The notes under the pieces are model-generated. The model saw only the letters and a list, made by a program, of their open reading frames with translations. It ran no database searches and was not told the origin of the DNA. A program made the translations under genes and the position numbers. Source: an uncultured Erysipelotrichaceae bacterium (GTDB taxonomy: Bacteria > Bacillota_I > Bacilli_A > Erysipelotrichales > Erysipelotrichaceae). From it: a DNA stretch of 64,000 bases. Below are positions 1 through 9,486 of the stretch, piece after piece. Numbering within the stretch: the stretch's first letter is position 1; every line of letters begins with the position of its first letter. Location: contig CAMCKH010000001.1 of assembly GCA_945875435.1 (NCBI GenBank), positions 186,001-250,000 on the forward strand, read 5' to 3'.

Positions 1-67
1 CTTTTAACAAAATAATATTTTCATTTTCTAAATATGGCATTACCCATTTTTTTCTTCTCATTCTCAT
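1..67 (-). CDS. trmB: tRNA (guanine-N7)-methyltransferase TrmB, N-terminal fragment
   Basis: The gene runs off the left edge; only the first 22 codons are visible. They read MRMRRKKWVMPYLENEN, which matches the usual TrmB start (MRLR-KPWA--YLEE). TrmB makes m7G46 in tRNA. There is no Shine-Dalgarno sequence. A TAAAAT -10 box at 79-74 would start transcription at the A of the ATG, so the mRNA is predicted to be leaderless. The call rests on a short stretch, but the motif is characteristic. Confidence 0.7.
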   Translation of the reverse strand, partial: MRMRRKKWVMPYLENENIILLK

Positions 68-121
68 AACATAATTTTAATATATTTTAGGAAAAAATAG
101 TATACAAAACAATAATTAAAT

Positions 122-628
122 ATGTTGTGTATTTTATCGTTATTTTTTAATAAATTATATTTTAAACACAAATTAACTACTAAAAATATAGTTTTTTCAA
201 TATTTTTAACTTTAACAATAACTATTTTAAAATTAGATTTTAAAAATCATTTAGTATTAACACTTCTAAATATAAATACCATTAGCGATTTAGAAGATAA
301 AAATGTTTATAGTATTTTTAATTATTTAATTATACTTATTTTGATAATATCTAATTTTAATAAATTAACGATTGATAATTTATTGATAATTTTATTTTAT
401 TTATTATTTTACCAATTAAATAAAAATAATATTGGTTTTGGTGATATTGAAACATTTATTGCCTTAAGTTTTAATTTTGATTTTAAAAATAATCTATTAT
501 TATTTTTTATATCTTTTATAGTTTCGCTTCCTATAATATTTTTTAAATATAAAAAAGACCATAACATAGCCTTTATTATATATATCACTATCAGTTATTT
601 GATAATGTTGATTTATTTAAAAGTATAA
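122..628 (+). CDS. Prepilin-peptidase-like membrane aspartic protease (A24 family)
   Basis: This 168-residue protein is almost entirely hydrophobic, with about six membrane segments. It carries the two aspartates expected of type IV prepilin peptidases: D56 in SDLEDKNVYS, corresponding to the D-rxxxIPN region, and D108 in the GxGD motif GFGD (105-108). It lacks the N-terminal methylase domain of full-length PilD, as in TadV and ComC-short forms. Such enzymes cleave leader peptides of pilin-like proteins at the membrane. No pilin or com genes lie nearby. Its 3' end overlaps cdsA tail-to-tail by 16 nt. There is no clear SD; a TATACA box sits at 101-106. Confidence 0.6.
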   Translation: MLCILSLFFNKLYFKHKLTTKNIVFSIFLTLTITILKLDFKNHLVLTLLNINTISDLEDKNVYSIFNYLIILILIISNFNKLTIDNLLIILFYLLFYQLNKNNIGFGDIETFIALSFNFDFKNNLLLFFISFIVSLPIIFFKYKKDHNIAFIIYITISYLIMLIYLKV

Positions 629-1386
629 ATAGAAATAAAATAAATCAAAGTAAAAATAATACTATCAATTCTATCTAAAATACCACCATGCCCAGGAATT
701 AATGAACCAAAATCTTTAACATTATAGTTTCTTTTAATAAGACTGAAACTAAGATCTCCTATTTGAGAAACTATAGGTAAAGTTGCAGCCATAAATATAT
801 AAAATCCAAAATAAATATCATTATAAACCAGTAGCTTTCCAGAACAAAATACTAATATTCCACCTAAAAAACCAAACAACCAACCACCAACAGCACCTTC
901 TATAGTTTTATTAGGAGAAACTCTTGGTATTAATTTATTTTTGCCAATACTTTTACCTACTATAAACGCACCAATATCACAAAGATAAGTGGTAGTAATT
1001 ATAAAGATAATATTAAATAAATAATAATTATCATTACTTAATCTAAGCACTGTTTGGATTGCTGAAGATAATAAAACACCTATAGTTAAAACACTGGAAA
1101 TATCTACAAAGGTTATTTCTTCAAAAAACATTGATAATAAAAACAAAACTATTATAAACAACAATGTTAATCCATATTGTCTTTCTGGTAAAAAAAACAC
1201 TAATAAATTATAAATTGTTAATATAATATATAAAGGTATATTTAATTTACTGTTTCTAACACTTATAAACTCATAAGCTCCAATTAAAGAGCACAAAAGA
1301 AGAAAAACACTTAAATAAATTCCTTTCGCAAAAAGTATCGGAGGAACAATTAAAAAAATTAAAATTCCGCTTATAAGTCTTTTCAT
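613..1386 (-). CDS. cdsA: Phosphatidate cytidylyltransferase CdsA
   Basis: CdsA makes CDP-diacylglycerol from phosphatidate and CTP, the branch point of phospholipid synthesis, in the membrane. The 257-residue protein has about eight hydrophobic segments. Its C-terminal signature is KDFGSLIPGHGGILDRIDS, the classic CdsA motif with the metal-binding aspartates. I chose the ATG at 1386, which overlaps the uppS TGA stop; an in-frame TTG lies one codon upstream. It is the last gene of the frr-uppS-cdsA run, a common order in Firmicutes. No dxr follows. Confidence 0.95.
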   Translation of the reverse strand: MKRLISGILIFLIVPPILFAKGIYLSVFLLLCSLIGAYEFISVRNSKLNIPLYIILTIYNLLVFFLPERQYGLTLLFIIVLFLLSMFFEEITFVDISSVLTIGVLLSSAIQTVLRLSNDNYYLFNIIFIITTTYLCDIGAFIVGKSIGKNKLIPRVSPNKTIEGAVGGWLFGFLGGILVFCSGKLLVYNDIYFGFYIFMAATLPIVSQIGDLSFSLIKRNYNVKDFGSLIPGHGGILDRIDSIIFTLIYFISIYTFK

Positions 1387-2078
1387 CAAATACCTCCATA
1401 TCTGCGATGTCTATTTTGATATTCGTGCAAACATTTATCAAACTCTTCTTCATTAAAATCAGGCCAATGAACATTAGTAAATATTAATTCGCTGTAAGAA
1501 ATTTGATAAAGTAAGAAATTAGAAATTCTTTGTTCACCACTAGTTCTAATCAAAATATCAACTTCAGGCAAGTCTTTGGTATCAAGATAATTATTAAATT
1601 CTTCTTCGCTTAAATTATTTTCTCTTCCATCAATAACATCTTGACAATAATTTTTAATAGCTTTTACTATTTCCTGTCTAGATCCATAATTTAATGCAAA
1701 ATTTAAAATCATACCAGTATTATTTTTAGTTTTTTCAATAGCCTCTAAAAAAATATTTTTTGCTTCTTCAGGAATTTTATTTATATCACCAATCATCATT
1801 ACTTTAATATTGTTTTCCATTAATTCTTTTAAATAAGAATCAAAGAAAAATTTAGGAAGCGACATGATGTAATTAACTTCTTCTAATGGCCTTTTCCAAT
1901 TCTCAGTACTAAATGCATAAAGTGTTAGAACTTTAATTCCTTTTTTATTAGAAAAAAGTGCTATTTTTCTGACATTTTCAACACCTTTTTTATGTCCAAA
2001 AGTTCTAAGCAAACCCTTCTCTTTAGCATACCTGCCGTTGCCATCCATAATTATGGCTATATGATTAATATTATTCAT
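1386..2078 (-). CDS. uppS: Undecaprenyl diphosphate synthase UppS
   Basis: This cis-prenyltransferase adds isopentenyl units to farnesyl-PP to make the C55 lipid carrier used for peptidoglycan and the polysaccharides encoded elsewhere in the window. The 230-residue protein opens with HIAIIMDGNGR, where the Asp binds Mg-diphosphate. FSTENWKRP and the C-terminal RTSGEQRISNFLLYQ block are also typical. It starts 2 nt after the frr stop and ends in TGA overlapping cdsA, so translation is coupled. Confidence 0.96.
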   Translation of the reverse strand: MNNINHIAIIMDGNGRYAKEKGLLRTFGHKKGVENVRKIALFSNKKGIKVLTLYAFSTENWKRPLEEVNYIMSLPKFFFDSYLKELMENNIKVMMIGDINKIPEEAKNIFLEAIEKTKNNTGMILNFALNYGSRQEIVKAIKNYCQDVIDGRENNLSEEEFNNYLDTKDLPEVDILIRTSGEQRISNFLLYQISYSELIFTNVHWPDFNEEEFDKCLHEYQNRHRRYGGI

Positions 2079-2079
2079 A

Positions 2080-2625
2080 TTATATAGTCATTATTTCTTT
2101 TTCTTTATTTTTTTCAATTTCAGATATTTTTAAAATGTATTTATCAGTTTCTTTTTGAATTTCATCTAATAATGATTTAGAAATATCTTCAGGTATTGTT
2201 TTATCTTTTTTAATCTTGTCATTAAAATCTCTTCTAATATTTCTTATTGAAACCTTAGCATCTTCAGCATATTTAGCTACTTCTTTGCAATAATTTCTTC
2301 TTGTTTCCTCAGTTAAAGCAGGAACTGTTATTCTAAGCACTGTACCGTCATTATTAACAGGAAGATTAATATTTGAGTTAGAAATTGCTTTTTCAATATC
2401 TTTCAAACTATTTCTATCAAAAGGTTTAATAACTAAAGTTCTACCCTCAGAAACACTAATTGAAGCAATTTGATTGATAGGGGTTGAGCTTCCATAATAA
2501 TCAACCTCTATTTTATCTAACATATTCGGATTTGCACGTCCTGTTCTGACATTATTTAAATTTGAATTTAATTGAATTAAAGATTTTTCCATTCTTTCTT
2601 CTACTTCTAATAAAATTTCTTCCAT
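2080..2625 (-). CDS. frr: Ribosome recycling factor
   Basis: RRF works with EF-G to split post-termination ribosomes. Its 181 residues are the usual length. LNNVRTGRANPNMLDKIEVDYYG near residues 25-47 and the C-terminal helix KTIPEDISKSLLDEIQ are family hallmarks. An SD (GGAG) lies just before the ATG, and the gene starts 3 nt after pyrH. Confidence 0.96.
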   Translation of the reverse strand: MEEILLEVEERMEKSLIQLNSNLNNVRTGRANPNMLDKIEVDYYGSSTPINQIASISVSEGRTLVIKPFDRNSLKDIEKAISNSNINLPVNNDGTVLRITVPALTEETRRNYCKEVAKYAEDAKVSIRNIRRDFNDKIKKDKTIPEDISKSLLDEIQKETDKYILKISEIEKNKEKEIMTI

Positions 2626-2628
2626 AAA

Positions 2629-3339
2629 TTACTCCTTTACTTTTATTTTAGTACCTATATTTTGATTTTCAATAATTTTTACAATACTTCTTTCTTGATT
2701 CATATCAAATACATAGGCTTCAATATTATTTTCACTTAACAGACTTGAAGCGGTTGCGTCAATTACTTTTAAATTTTTCACTAACAAATCTCGATATGTA
2801 AGTTCATTATATTTAAAAGCATTTTTGTTTTTTAAAGGATCATCACTATACACACCATCAACACCATTTTTAGCAATTAAAATCGCATCAACTTTTAATT
2901 GTGAGGCTCTAAGTGCACATCCTGTATCGGTTGAAAAGTAAGGATGCCCTACTCCTGCTGCGAAAATTAACACTACTTTATTGTTAAAATCATCTTCAAC
3001 CTCTTTTTGCCTAAATGGTTTAATTACTTGTGGCATTTCCAAAGATGAATATGCATTAGCTTCAACACCTAATTTTCTTAAAACACTTTCTAACGCCAAT
3101 GCATTCATAACAGTACCTAACATTCCAATGGTATCGGCAGTTTCTCTTTTGAAATCAGAATTTTCTAAAGTTTTTCCTCTCACAAAATTACCACCACCAA
3201 CAACAATCGCAACTTTAATACCTAAATTATTTAATTCTTTAATCTGATTACTTATTTTTGTTATTTTTTCTTTATCAAAGCATTCCAAATCATTGCCAAG
3301 AGCTTCGCCACTAAGTTTTAATAATATACTTTTATACAT
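2629..3339 (-). CDS. pyrH: UMP kinase PyrH
   Basis: PyrH phosphorylates UMP to UDP with ATP; it is a hexameric amino-acid-kinase-fold enzyme. The protein starts MYKSILLKLSGEALG, with Lys and Gly residues of the phosphate loop, and has GGGNFVRG and the TADTIGMLGTVMNALAL region. I set the start at 3339, one base after the pnp stop, because this gives the standard N-terminus. A longer in-frame ATG at 3381 would lie inside pnp. Confidence 0.95.
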   Translation of the reverse strand: MYKSILLKLSGEALGNDLECFDKEKITKISNQIKELNNLGIKVAIVVGGGNFVRGKTLENSDFKRETADTIGMLGTVMNALALESVLRKLGVEANAYSSLEMPQVIKPFRQKEVEDDFNNKVVLIFAAGVGHPYFSTDTGCALRASQLKVDAILIAKNGVDGVYSDDPLKNKNAFKYNELTYRDLLVKNLKVIDATASSLLSENNIEAYVFDMNQERSIVKIIENQNIGTKIKVKE

Positions 3340-3340
3340 A

Positions 3341-5503
3341 CTACTGATTACTCTTGAAGTATCTAACTTCACCTTTTTCATTATTTGTATCGTTGTTTAC
3401 AGGTTTTTCTATCAATGCCTTGGCACTGACATTAACTCTTCCTTTTTCATCAATATCAGTTACAAGAACTTTGATAACATCTCCTATTTTTAAAACATCT
3501 TCAGGCTTATTAACTCTTTCGTGAGAAATTTTTGATACATGCAATAGTCCATCTTGCCCTTTAAATAACTCTACAAAAGCACCGAATTTTTCAATTCTAA
3601 CAACTGTAGCATCGTATATTTCTCCAACTTTAGCTTCTTTAATTATACCTTCAATAATTGATTTAGCTTTATCAAGCATTAATTGATTTGTATGGTAGAT
3701 TACACACAAACCATCATCATTAATATCTATCTTAACATTATCGCAGCTTTCAATAATTCCATTAATAGTTTTACCACCAGTACCAATAACTTCTCTAATT
3801 TTATCAGGGTGAATTTTTAAAGTAACCATTTTTGGAGCGTATTGAGATACCTGAGTTCTTGCTTGTTCAATAGTTTCTTTCATATTTTTCATTATGAAAT
3901 GTCTACCTACTTTTGCTTGTGCAAGTGCTTCTTTCAATATTTCTTTAGAAATACCTTTAATTTTAATATCCATTTGAAGTGCAGTTATACCCTGTTCGGT
4001 TCCTGCTACTTTAAAATCCATATCACCAAAATGATCTTCCATACCTTGAATATCACTAAGAATAGAATAATGATCGCCATAAGTAACAAGACCCATCGCA
4101 ATACCAGATACTGCAGATTTAATCGGTACACCCGCAGCCATCAAACTCATAGATCCTGCACAAATAGATGCTTGAGAACTTGATCCGTTTGATTCTAAAA
4201 CTTCAGCTACCGTTCTAATCGCATAAGGAAACTCTTCAACACTTGGCATAACTTGAAGTAAAGCTCTTTCTCCAAGAGCACCATGCCCTATTTCTCTTCT
4301 ACCAGGATTTCCCATTCTACCTACTTCACCAACACTGTATGGTGGAAAATTGTAATGATGCATAAATCTTTTTTCTTCAACTTCAGTTAAATCATCAATA
4401 ATTTGATTATCTCCTAAAGCACCTAAGGTAGTAACGCTTAAAACTTGAGTTTCCCCTCTAGTAAATAAAGCACTTCCGTGAACTCTAGGTAAAATATCTA
4501 TTTGAGAATTTAAAGGTCTAATTTCATCTAAAGCTCTACCATCAGGTCTTATCTTTTCAACACTTATAAGTCTTCTAACTTCATTAGCCTCTATTTCGGT
4601 ACAATATTTTTTGCATTCTTTTAAGGCTTTTTCTAATTCTTTTTCGTTTTCGAATGTTAATGTTTCTTTAACTTTTAAAACACTTTCTTCTATCAATTCA
4701 TCAATTTTACCATATCTTTCGAGCTTACCTTTAATCGATACAGCTTTTTCTATATCTTCTTTACTAAAATTATCAACAACTTCTTTAACTAAAGGGTTTA
4801 ATTCATATAATTTAACTTCTCTTTTTTCTTTACCTATTTTGCTTATTATTTCTTCTTGAATAGCACAAAGTTCTTTTATTTTTTCATGAGCAAACATTAA
4901 AGCGTCAAGCATTAATTCTTCACTTACCTCTTTAGCTCCAGCTTCCACCATATTGATAGCTTCTTTAGTTCCAGCAACGCTTAAATTTATTAATGATTTT
5001 TCCATTTCTGAAACCGTAGGATTCGCAATAAATTGACCATCGACATAACCTACGATAACCCCAGCAACAGGTCCAGAGAAAGGTATATCACTAATAGATA
5101 AAGCTAAGCTAGCACCAAATAAAGCAGCCATTTCAGGACTACAATCTTTATCAACACTTAAAACTGTGTTTACTACTTGAACTTCATTTCTAAAACCTTC
5201 ATCAAATAAAGGTCTGATTGGTCTATCTATCAACCTTGCAGTAAGCGTTGCATGCTCACTAGGTCTACCTTCCCTTCTTAAAAAACCACCAGGTATCTTA
5301 CCAACACTGTACAATTTTTCTTCAAAAGTTACAGTTAACGGGAAAAAATCAGTGTCTTTCGCTTCATTGCTGGCACAAGCTGTACTTAATACAACTGTGT
5401 CTTCATATCTAATTAAACAAGATCCTTTTGCTTGTTTTGCAATTTCATTAGTTTCTATTGTTAGATTTCTACCACAGAAATCATATTTAAAAATTTCTTT
5501 CAT
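3341..5503 (-). CDS. pnp: Polyribonucleotide nucleotidyltransferase (PNPase)
   Basis: PNPase degrades RNA 3'-5' by phosphorolysis in the degradosome. The protein (about 720 residues) has two RNase PH-like cores, the second with [15 protein letters not shown] and [13 protein letters not shown] domain ([16 protein letters not shown]) and a C-terminal S1 domain ([20 protein letters not shown]) follow. I chose the ATG at 5503, which follows an AAAAGGA SD, over an in-frame upstream start at 5536. rpsO, its common upstream neighbour, is absent; recD2 lies upstream and pyrH downstream, which is unusual. Confidence 0.96.
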   Translation of the reverse strand: MKEIFKYDFCGRNLTIETNEIAKQAKGSCLIRYEDTVVLSTACASNEAKDTDFFPLTVTFEEKLYSVGKIPGGFLRREGRPSEHATLTARLIDRPIRPLFDEGFRNEVQVVNTVLSVDKDCSPEMAALFGASLALSISDIPFSGPVAGVIVGYVDGQFIANPTVSEMEKSLINLSVAGTKEAINMVEAGAKEVSEELMLDALMFAHEKIKELCAIQEEIISKIGKEKREVKLYELNPLVKEVVDNFSKEDIEKAVSIKGKLERYGKIDELIEESVLKVKETLTFENEKELEKALKECKKYCTEIEANEVRRLISVEKIRPDGRALDEIRPLNSQIDILPRVHGSALFTRGETQVLSVTTLGALGDNQIIDDLTEVEEKRFMHHYNFPPYSVGEVGRMGNPGRREIGHGALGERALLQVMPSVEEFPYAIRTVAEVLESNGSSSQASICAGSMSLMAAGVPIKSAVSGIAMGLVTYGDHYSILSDIQGMEDHFGDMDFKVAGTEQGITALQMDIKIKGISKEILKEALAQAKVGRHFIMKNMKETIEQARTQVSQYAPKMVTLKIHPDKIREVIGTGGKTINGIIESCDNVKIDINDDGLCVIYHTNQLMLDKAKSIIEGIIKEAKVGEIYDATVVRIEKFGAFVELFKGQDGLLHVSKISHERVNKPEDVLKIGDVIKVLVTDIDEKGRVNVSAKALIEKPVNNDTNNEKGEVRYFKSNQ

Positions 5504-5545
5504 TCTATTTTCCTTTTCCACTTTATATAATAACATATTTTAAAG

Positions 5546-7672
5546 CTATATTTTATTTAATTTTGCATTTATTTTCTCAATTATTTTACTATTTCTTTTT
5601 TCTTTTAATTTGCAAATTGATTTTATAAAGATATTTTTATTACAAAAAATAATAATTTTATTCTTAGCTCTGGTTATGGCGGTGTAAATTAATTCCTTAT
5701 ATAGATAAAAATGATGTTCTGCTGAAATTACAAATACTACATTTTCATACTCTCCGCCTTGTGCTTTATGAACAGAAATACAGTAAGCTAGCGATATGTT
5801 TTTAAGTTCATCAGTGCCGTAATTTACAACCTTATCATCGAATTCAATTGAAAAATTATATTTTTTATCTATATACTCAATATTTTTAATTATTCCAACA
5901 TCACCATTATAAACCTCATAATCATAATCATTTTTATTTTGAATAACCCTATCGTTAACTCTAAAAATATATTTCCCACTCACATACTCGGCTTTATTTA
6001 GTTGCCTAGGATTTACTTTATTTTGAATATAATTATTTAAATTGTCTATTCCAAAATCCCCCTTATAAATTGGAGAAATGAATTGAACATTATTTAAACT
6101 ATATTTATTAATATATAATTTATCAATTATTTCATCAATATTTTCAATAATATCCTGTTCAATAAAAACAACATCTTTATTATAATTTTTAAAATCTATA
6201 CTGTTATTTAAAACATCTAAAGCTAAATTAATGATTGTTCCTTCTTCAAATTGACGATAATTAGTATCTAAAATAACTTTTTTTAATAAATCGCTATCAA
6301 TAAATTGTTTCAATAAATCCCCTGGTGCTACAGAAGGTAATTGGTTATGATCCCCTATAAAACATATCCTTTCTTTTACTTTAATTCCTTTTAATAAGTT
6401 TGAAAGTAAATAGGTATCAACCATACTAAACTCATCAATTATCAAAGTATCTACTTCAATTGGATTTTCTTCATTATGAAAAAATACATTTTCTTCTTTA
6501 TTCCACTTTAAAAATGAATGTATTGTTTTTGCACCAATATTACCAACTTCACTAATTCTTTTCGCTGCTCTTCCTGTAGGGGTTAAAATAACTATATTAC
6601 TAAAAGGAAAATTATTTGAAATAATATCTTTTAATAATTTAATTAAAGTTGTTTTACCGCTCCCTGCACCACCAGTAATTATTGAAAGGGAATTTTTTAA
6701 ACAAATCTCTATTGCTTTTATTTGATTATTAGAATAAGTTAATCCATTTATTTTTTCAAAAAGTTTTATTTCTTTTAAATAATCAAAATTAATATCTATT
6801 TCATCATTAAAATTTGCTATAAATTCAGATATATATTCTTCAGCATTATATTGACTATGATGATATAATTCAATATCACTTATTTTTATTATTTTGTTTT
6901 TCAAAACAGCATTTTCTAATGCCTCATCAAAAATACTGTGATTAATTTTTGTTTTTTTAAATTCGTTGAAAAGTTCATCTTTACCAATATAAGAACTTCC
7001 TTTTTCAAAACTAATTTTCATTACAAGATGTGTCAATAAATAAGTAACTCTTGTTTTATCGTTAATATCTATATTTAACTTTTCTCTTATTTTATCCACT
7101 TGATTAAAAGAAATAAATTTAAAATCTTCAAGTAATTTAAAAGGATTTTCTTTGATTATTTCTAGTGCATTATTCTGGTAATATTTGTCTATGATTTTAA
7201 TTTTACCAATACTTTCAATACTATCTTTAAGCAAATAATAAAGTTCTTCGTTTTTAGGGTTTATTGTTTTTAATTTTTCTATTATCTCGTTTTTTATCGT
7301 TTCATCCAGCTTATCAATTTCATCTAAAATTTCAGGATATTTTATTAGTTCAAAAATAGATTTATCGCCTATTTTTTTAACTATTTTTTTAGCTAAATTC
7401 TTATTTATACCTTTAAAATATCTTGAAGAAAGGAAATCAATAGTATCCTTTCTATTTTCTGGTAAAATTAAATTTGTATTTTCAATTTTAAATTGAAAGC
7501 CATATTTATAATGATTGATATATTCACCTTCTATATAATATTCAAAATTATAATCAACATCTCCAATATTCCCATTAACAACAATTTCATCTTCTTCGCT
7601 TTGAAAAAGAAAGACTTTATACATATCTTTCTCATATAAACATCTAATAAACTTACCTTTAAGTTTTTCCAT
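5546..7672 (-). CDS. recD2: RecD2-type DNA helicase (SF1B)
   Basis: This is a 5'-3' DNA helicase of the RecD2 class that acts without RecBC in Firmicutes. The 708-residue protein has an N-terminal OB-like region and a helix-hairpin-helix stretch (RYFKGINKNLAKKIVKK). Walker A is ITGGAGSGKTTLIKLL and Walker B is LIIDEFSMVD. The late helicase motifs include AYCISVHKAQGGEYENVV and YTAITRAK. It sits 3 nt downstream of mnmA. Confidence 0.92.
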   Translation of the reverse strand: MEKLKGKFIRCLYEKDMYKVFLFQSEEDEIVVNGNIGDVDYNFEYYIEGEYINHYKYGFQFKIENTNLILPENRKDTIDFLSSRYFKGINKNLAKKIVKKIGDKSIFELIKYPEILDEIDKLDETIKNEIIEKLKTINPKNEELYYLLKDSIESIGKIKIIDKYYQNNALEIIKENPFKLLEDFKFISFNQVDKIREKLNIDINDKTRVTYLLTHLVMKISFEKGSSYIGKDELFNEFKKTKINHSIFDEALENAVLKNKIIKISDIELYHHSQYNAEEYISEFIANFNDEIDINFDYLKEIKLFEKINGLTYSNNQIKAIEICLKNSLSIITGGAGSGKTTLIKLLKDIISNNFPFSNIVILTPTGRAAKRISEVGNIGAKTIHSFLKWNKEENVFFHNEENPIEVDTLIIDEFSMVDTYLLSNLLKGIKVKERICFIGDHNQLPSVAPGDLLKQFIDSDLLKKVILDTNYRQFEEGTIINLALDVLNNSIDFKNYNKDVVFIEQDIIENIDEIIDKLYINKYSLNNVQFISPIYKGDFGIDNLNNYIQNKVNPRQLNKAEYVSGKYIFRVNDRVIQNKNDYDYEVYNGDVGIIKNIEYIDKKYNFSIEFDDKVVNYGTDELKNISLAYCISVHKAQGGEYENVVFVISAEHHFYLYKELIYTAITRAKNKIIIFCNKNIFIKSICKLKEKRNSKIIEKINAKLNKI

Positions 7673-7675
7673 ATA

Positions 7676-8824
7676 TTATTTTATTTTTTCAGAAATTATA
7701 TCATTAATATCAATATCATCAATATAGGTATTTTCAATAATACCTCCACCAATCATTACGCCATTTTCTAAGTATAGTACAGCTTGTTGTCCAACACTTA
7801 CACTGGCTACTTTTTGTGGATAAATAAGTTTTAAAGTTTTATCATTTAAAACCTCAACCAATACTTGATTATCTTGTTGGCGATATCTGAATTTCGCAAA
7901 ACATTTTAATCCATTTAAATCAATATCAATTTGTTTATTAAAATCTGTTACTAAACAACTATTAGATTCTAATAAATAATTAGATGATGTAAGATATAAT
8001 TCGTTTTTATATACATTCTTACCAACACAATAGTAAGGGCCTTTGCTTCCCCCTACATTAAAACCTTTTCTTTGTCCTATTGTGTAAAAATAAACTCCAT
8101 CATGTATTCCTACTATTTCATTGGTATCAACATCAATAATGTTACCTTTTTTCATCGGAATATAATTATTTAAAAATTGCCTAAAATTTCTTTCCCCTAT
8201 AAAACAAACCCCTGTACTATCTTTCTTTTTTGCAATTTTTAAATTTATTTTTAACGCAATTTCTCTAACCACATCTTTAGTAACTTTTGCGAGTGGGAAA
8301 ATAGTTTTTTCTATCGCAAAACTGCTGATTTGTGATAAAAAATAAGACTGGTCTTTATTATTATCTATAGCTTTTTTAATAACAACTTTTCCATTGTATT
8401 CATAAGTATCACAATAATGTCCAGTTGCGATTTTATCATAGCCATTTTCCATAGCATAGTTTAAAAAAGCATCAAATTTTATATATTTATTACATAAAAT
8501 ATCAGGATTAGGAGTTCTTCCTTTAGAATATTCATCAATAAAATTTTGAAATACATTGTCCCAATATTCTTTAATATAGTCCACTCTAATCAATGGAATA
8601 TTTAATGCTTCCGCAACACTTAAGGCATCTAAATAATCTTTTTCCTGACTGCATATCTCATCATTTACTGTCGGATTACCTAATTGATCGTTGTTTAAAG
8701 CACTATCCCAATTACGCATAAAAAGACAGGTTACATCATAACCTTCCTCTTTCAATAAATATGCTGCCACAGCACTATCAACACCACCTGATAGTCCTAA
8801 TAAAACTTTTTCTTTATAAATCAT
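7676..8824 (-). CDS. mnmA: tRNA 2-thiouridylase MnmA
   Basis: MnmA makes s2U34 in tRNA-Lys, -Glu and -Gln, taking sulfur from a cysteine-desulfurase relay. The PP-loop LGLSGGVDSAVAAYLL opens the protein. The catalytic cysteines are in PDILCNKYIKF and DSTGVCFIGERNF, and TGHYCD and GQRKGFNVGG are also typical. The ATG at 8824 lies inside the 3' end of spx (11-nt overlap) and gives the standard N-terminus of about 382 residues. The SD is weak, so translation is probably coupled to spx. Confidence 0.95.
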   Translation of the reverse strand: MIYKEKVLLGLSGGVDSAVAAYLLKEEGYDVTCLFMRNWDSALNNDQLGNPTVNDEICSQEKDYLDALSVAEALNIPLIRVDYIKEYWDNVFQNFIDEYSKGRTPNPDILCNKYIKFDAFLNYAMENGYDKIATGHYCDTYEYNGKVVIKKAIDNNKDQSYFLSQISSFAIEKTIFPLAKVTKDVVREIALKINLKIAKKKDSTGVCFIGERNFRQFLNNYIPMKKGNIIDVDTNEIVGIHDGVYFYTIGQRKGFNVGGSKGPYYCVGKNVYKNELYLTSSNYLLESNSCLVTDFNKQIDIDLNGLKCFAKFRYRQQDNQVLVEVLNDKTLKLIYPQKVASVSVGQQAVLYLENGVMIGGGIIENTYIDDIDINDIISEKIK

Positions 8825-9194
8825 TATTTTTAATCTGCCTATCTTGATACGGAATAAACGCACCTATTTCTTCAACATCATAGCCAACTTGAAAATTATG
8901 TCTATTAATAATTATAGGTCTTTTTAAAATGCTTGGATTTTCAATAATAAAATCAACTAACTCATTCAAATTCATTGAATCTATGTCTATCAAATTTTCT
9001 TGTATAATTTTTGATCTTTTTGAAATAATATCATCAGTACCATTTTCTGATCTTTTAAGTAATAATTTTATCTCATCTCTATCTAAAAGAGTTTGAAAAA
9101 TATTTTTCTCAATATATTTGATATTATGCTCAGTTAGCCACGCTTTAACTTTTCTGCAAGAAGCACAACCAGGACTAGTATATATTAACACCAT
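8814..9194 (-). CDS. spx: Spx-family redox regulator (ArsC fold)
   Basis: Spx binds the RNA polymerase alpha subunit and redirects transcription under thiol stress. The 126-residue protein has the CxxC redox switch at C10 and C13 (GCASCRKVKAWL). Its C-terminus, NFQVGYDVEEIGAFIP, is the Spx/MgsR form rather than that of an arsenate reductase. It is the first gene of the run down to cdsA. Its promoter is an extended -10 (TGGTAATAT, 9209-9201) placed so that transcription starts at the ATG. No SD is present. Confidence 0.85.
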   Translation of the reverse strand: MVLIYTSPGCASCRKVKAWLTEHNIKYIEKNIFQTLLDRDEIKLLLKRSENGTDDIISKRSKIIQENLIDIDSMNLNELVDFIIENPSILKRPIIINRHNFQVGYDVEEIGAFIPYQDRQIKNNDL

Positions 9195-9200
9195 ATTTAA

Positions 9201-9209
9201 ATATTACCA
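9201..9209 (-). promoter_or_regulatory. Extended -10 promoter of spx operon, leaderless
   Basis: TGG-TAATAT reads towards spx. Counting 7 nt from the end of the hexamer puts the start site at 9194, the A of the ATG. No -35 match or SD is visible. Confidence 0.55.
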
Positions 9210-9248
9210 TAAAATATTTTTTTCAACTATAATTTTGTTATATTTTTA

Positions 9249-9478
9249 TTGACTTTTTTTTCTAAAGGTTTATATTTAAAGGTATAAAGGTTGAAATTTT
9301 TGTAGTTTTATGATTATAGAGAATTTATATTAGGTGGAAATAAATATCATAAATTACATCTGTGGGTTCAACAATAGTTTAAATGCATTAGTATTTAGAG
9401 GGTAAATCCCTTATCTTTATAAAGGTATAAACATAGGTGGTACCGCGAATTTCGCCCTTTGTATCACTTTTTATTTTG
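9249..9478 (+). promoter_or_regulatory. T-box leader (tRNA-Trp sensing) of trpS
   Basis: The leader carries the invariant T-box AGGTGGTACCGCG at 9435-9447, which pairs with the uncharged tRNA acceptor end. The competing terminator pairs GTGGTAC with GTATCAC and is followed by TTTTTATTTT. A TGG at 9363-9365 is the likely specifier codon. A possible promoter is TTGACT (9249-9254) with TATATT (9270-9275), although the 15-nt spacer is short. Uncharged tRNA-Trp would stabilise the antiterminator and turn trpS on. Confidence 0.88.
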
Positions 9479-9486
9479 GAGGAACA

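Noticed and set aside
1271-1474. Minus-strand 67-codon frame spanning the cdsA/uppS junction
   Set aside because: It overlaps both genes out of frame and resembles nothing. It is a shadow.
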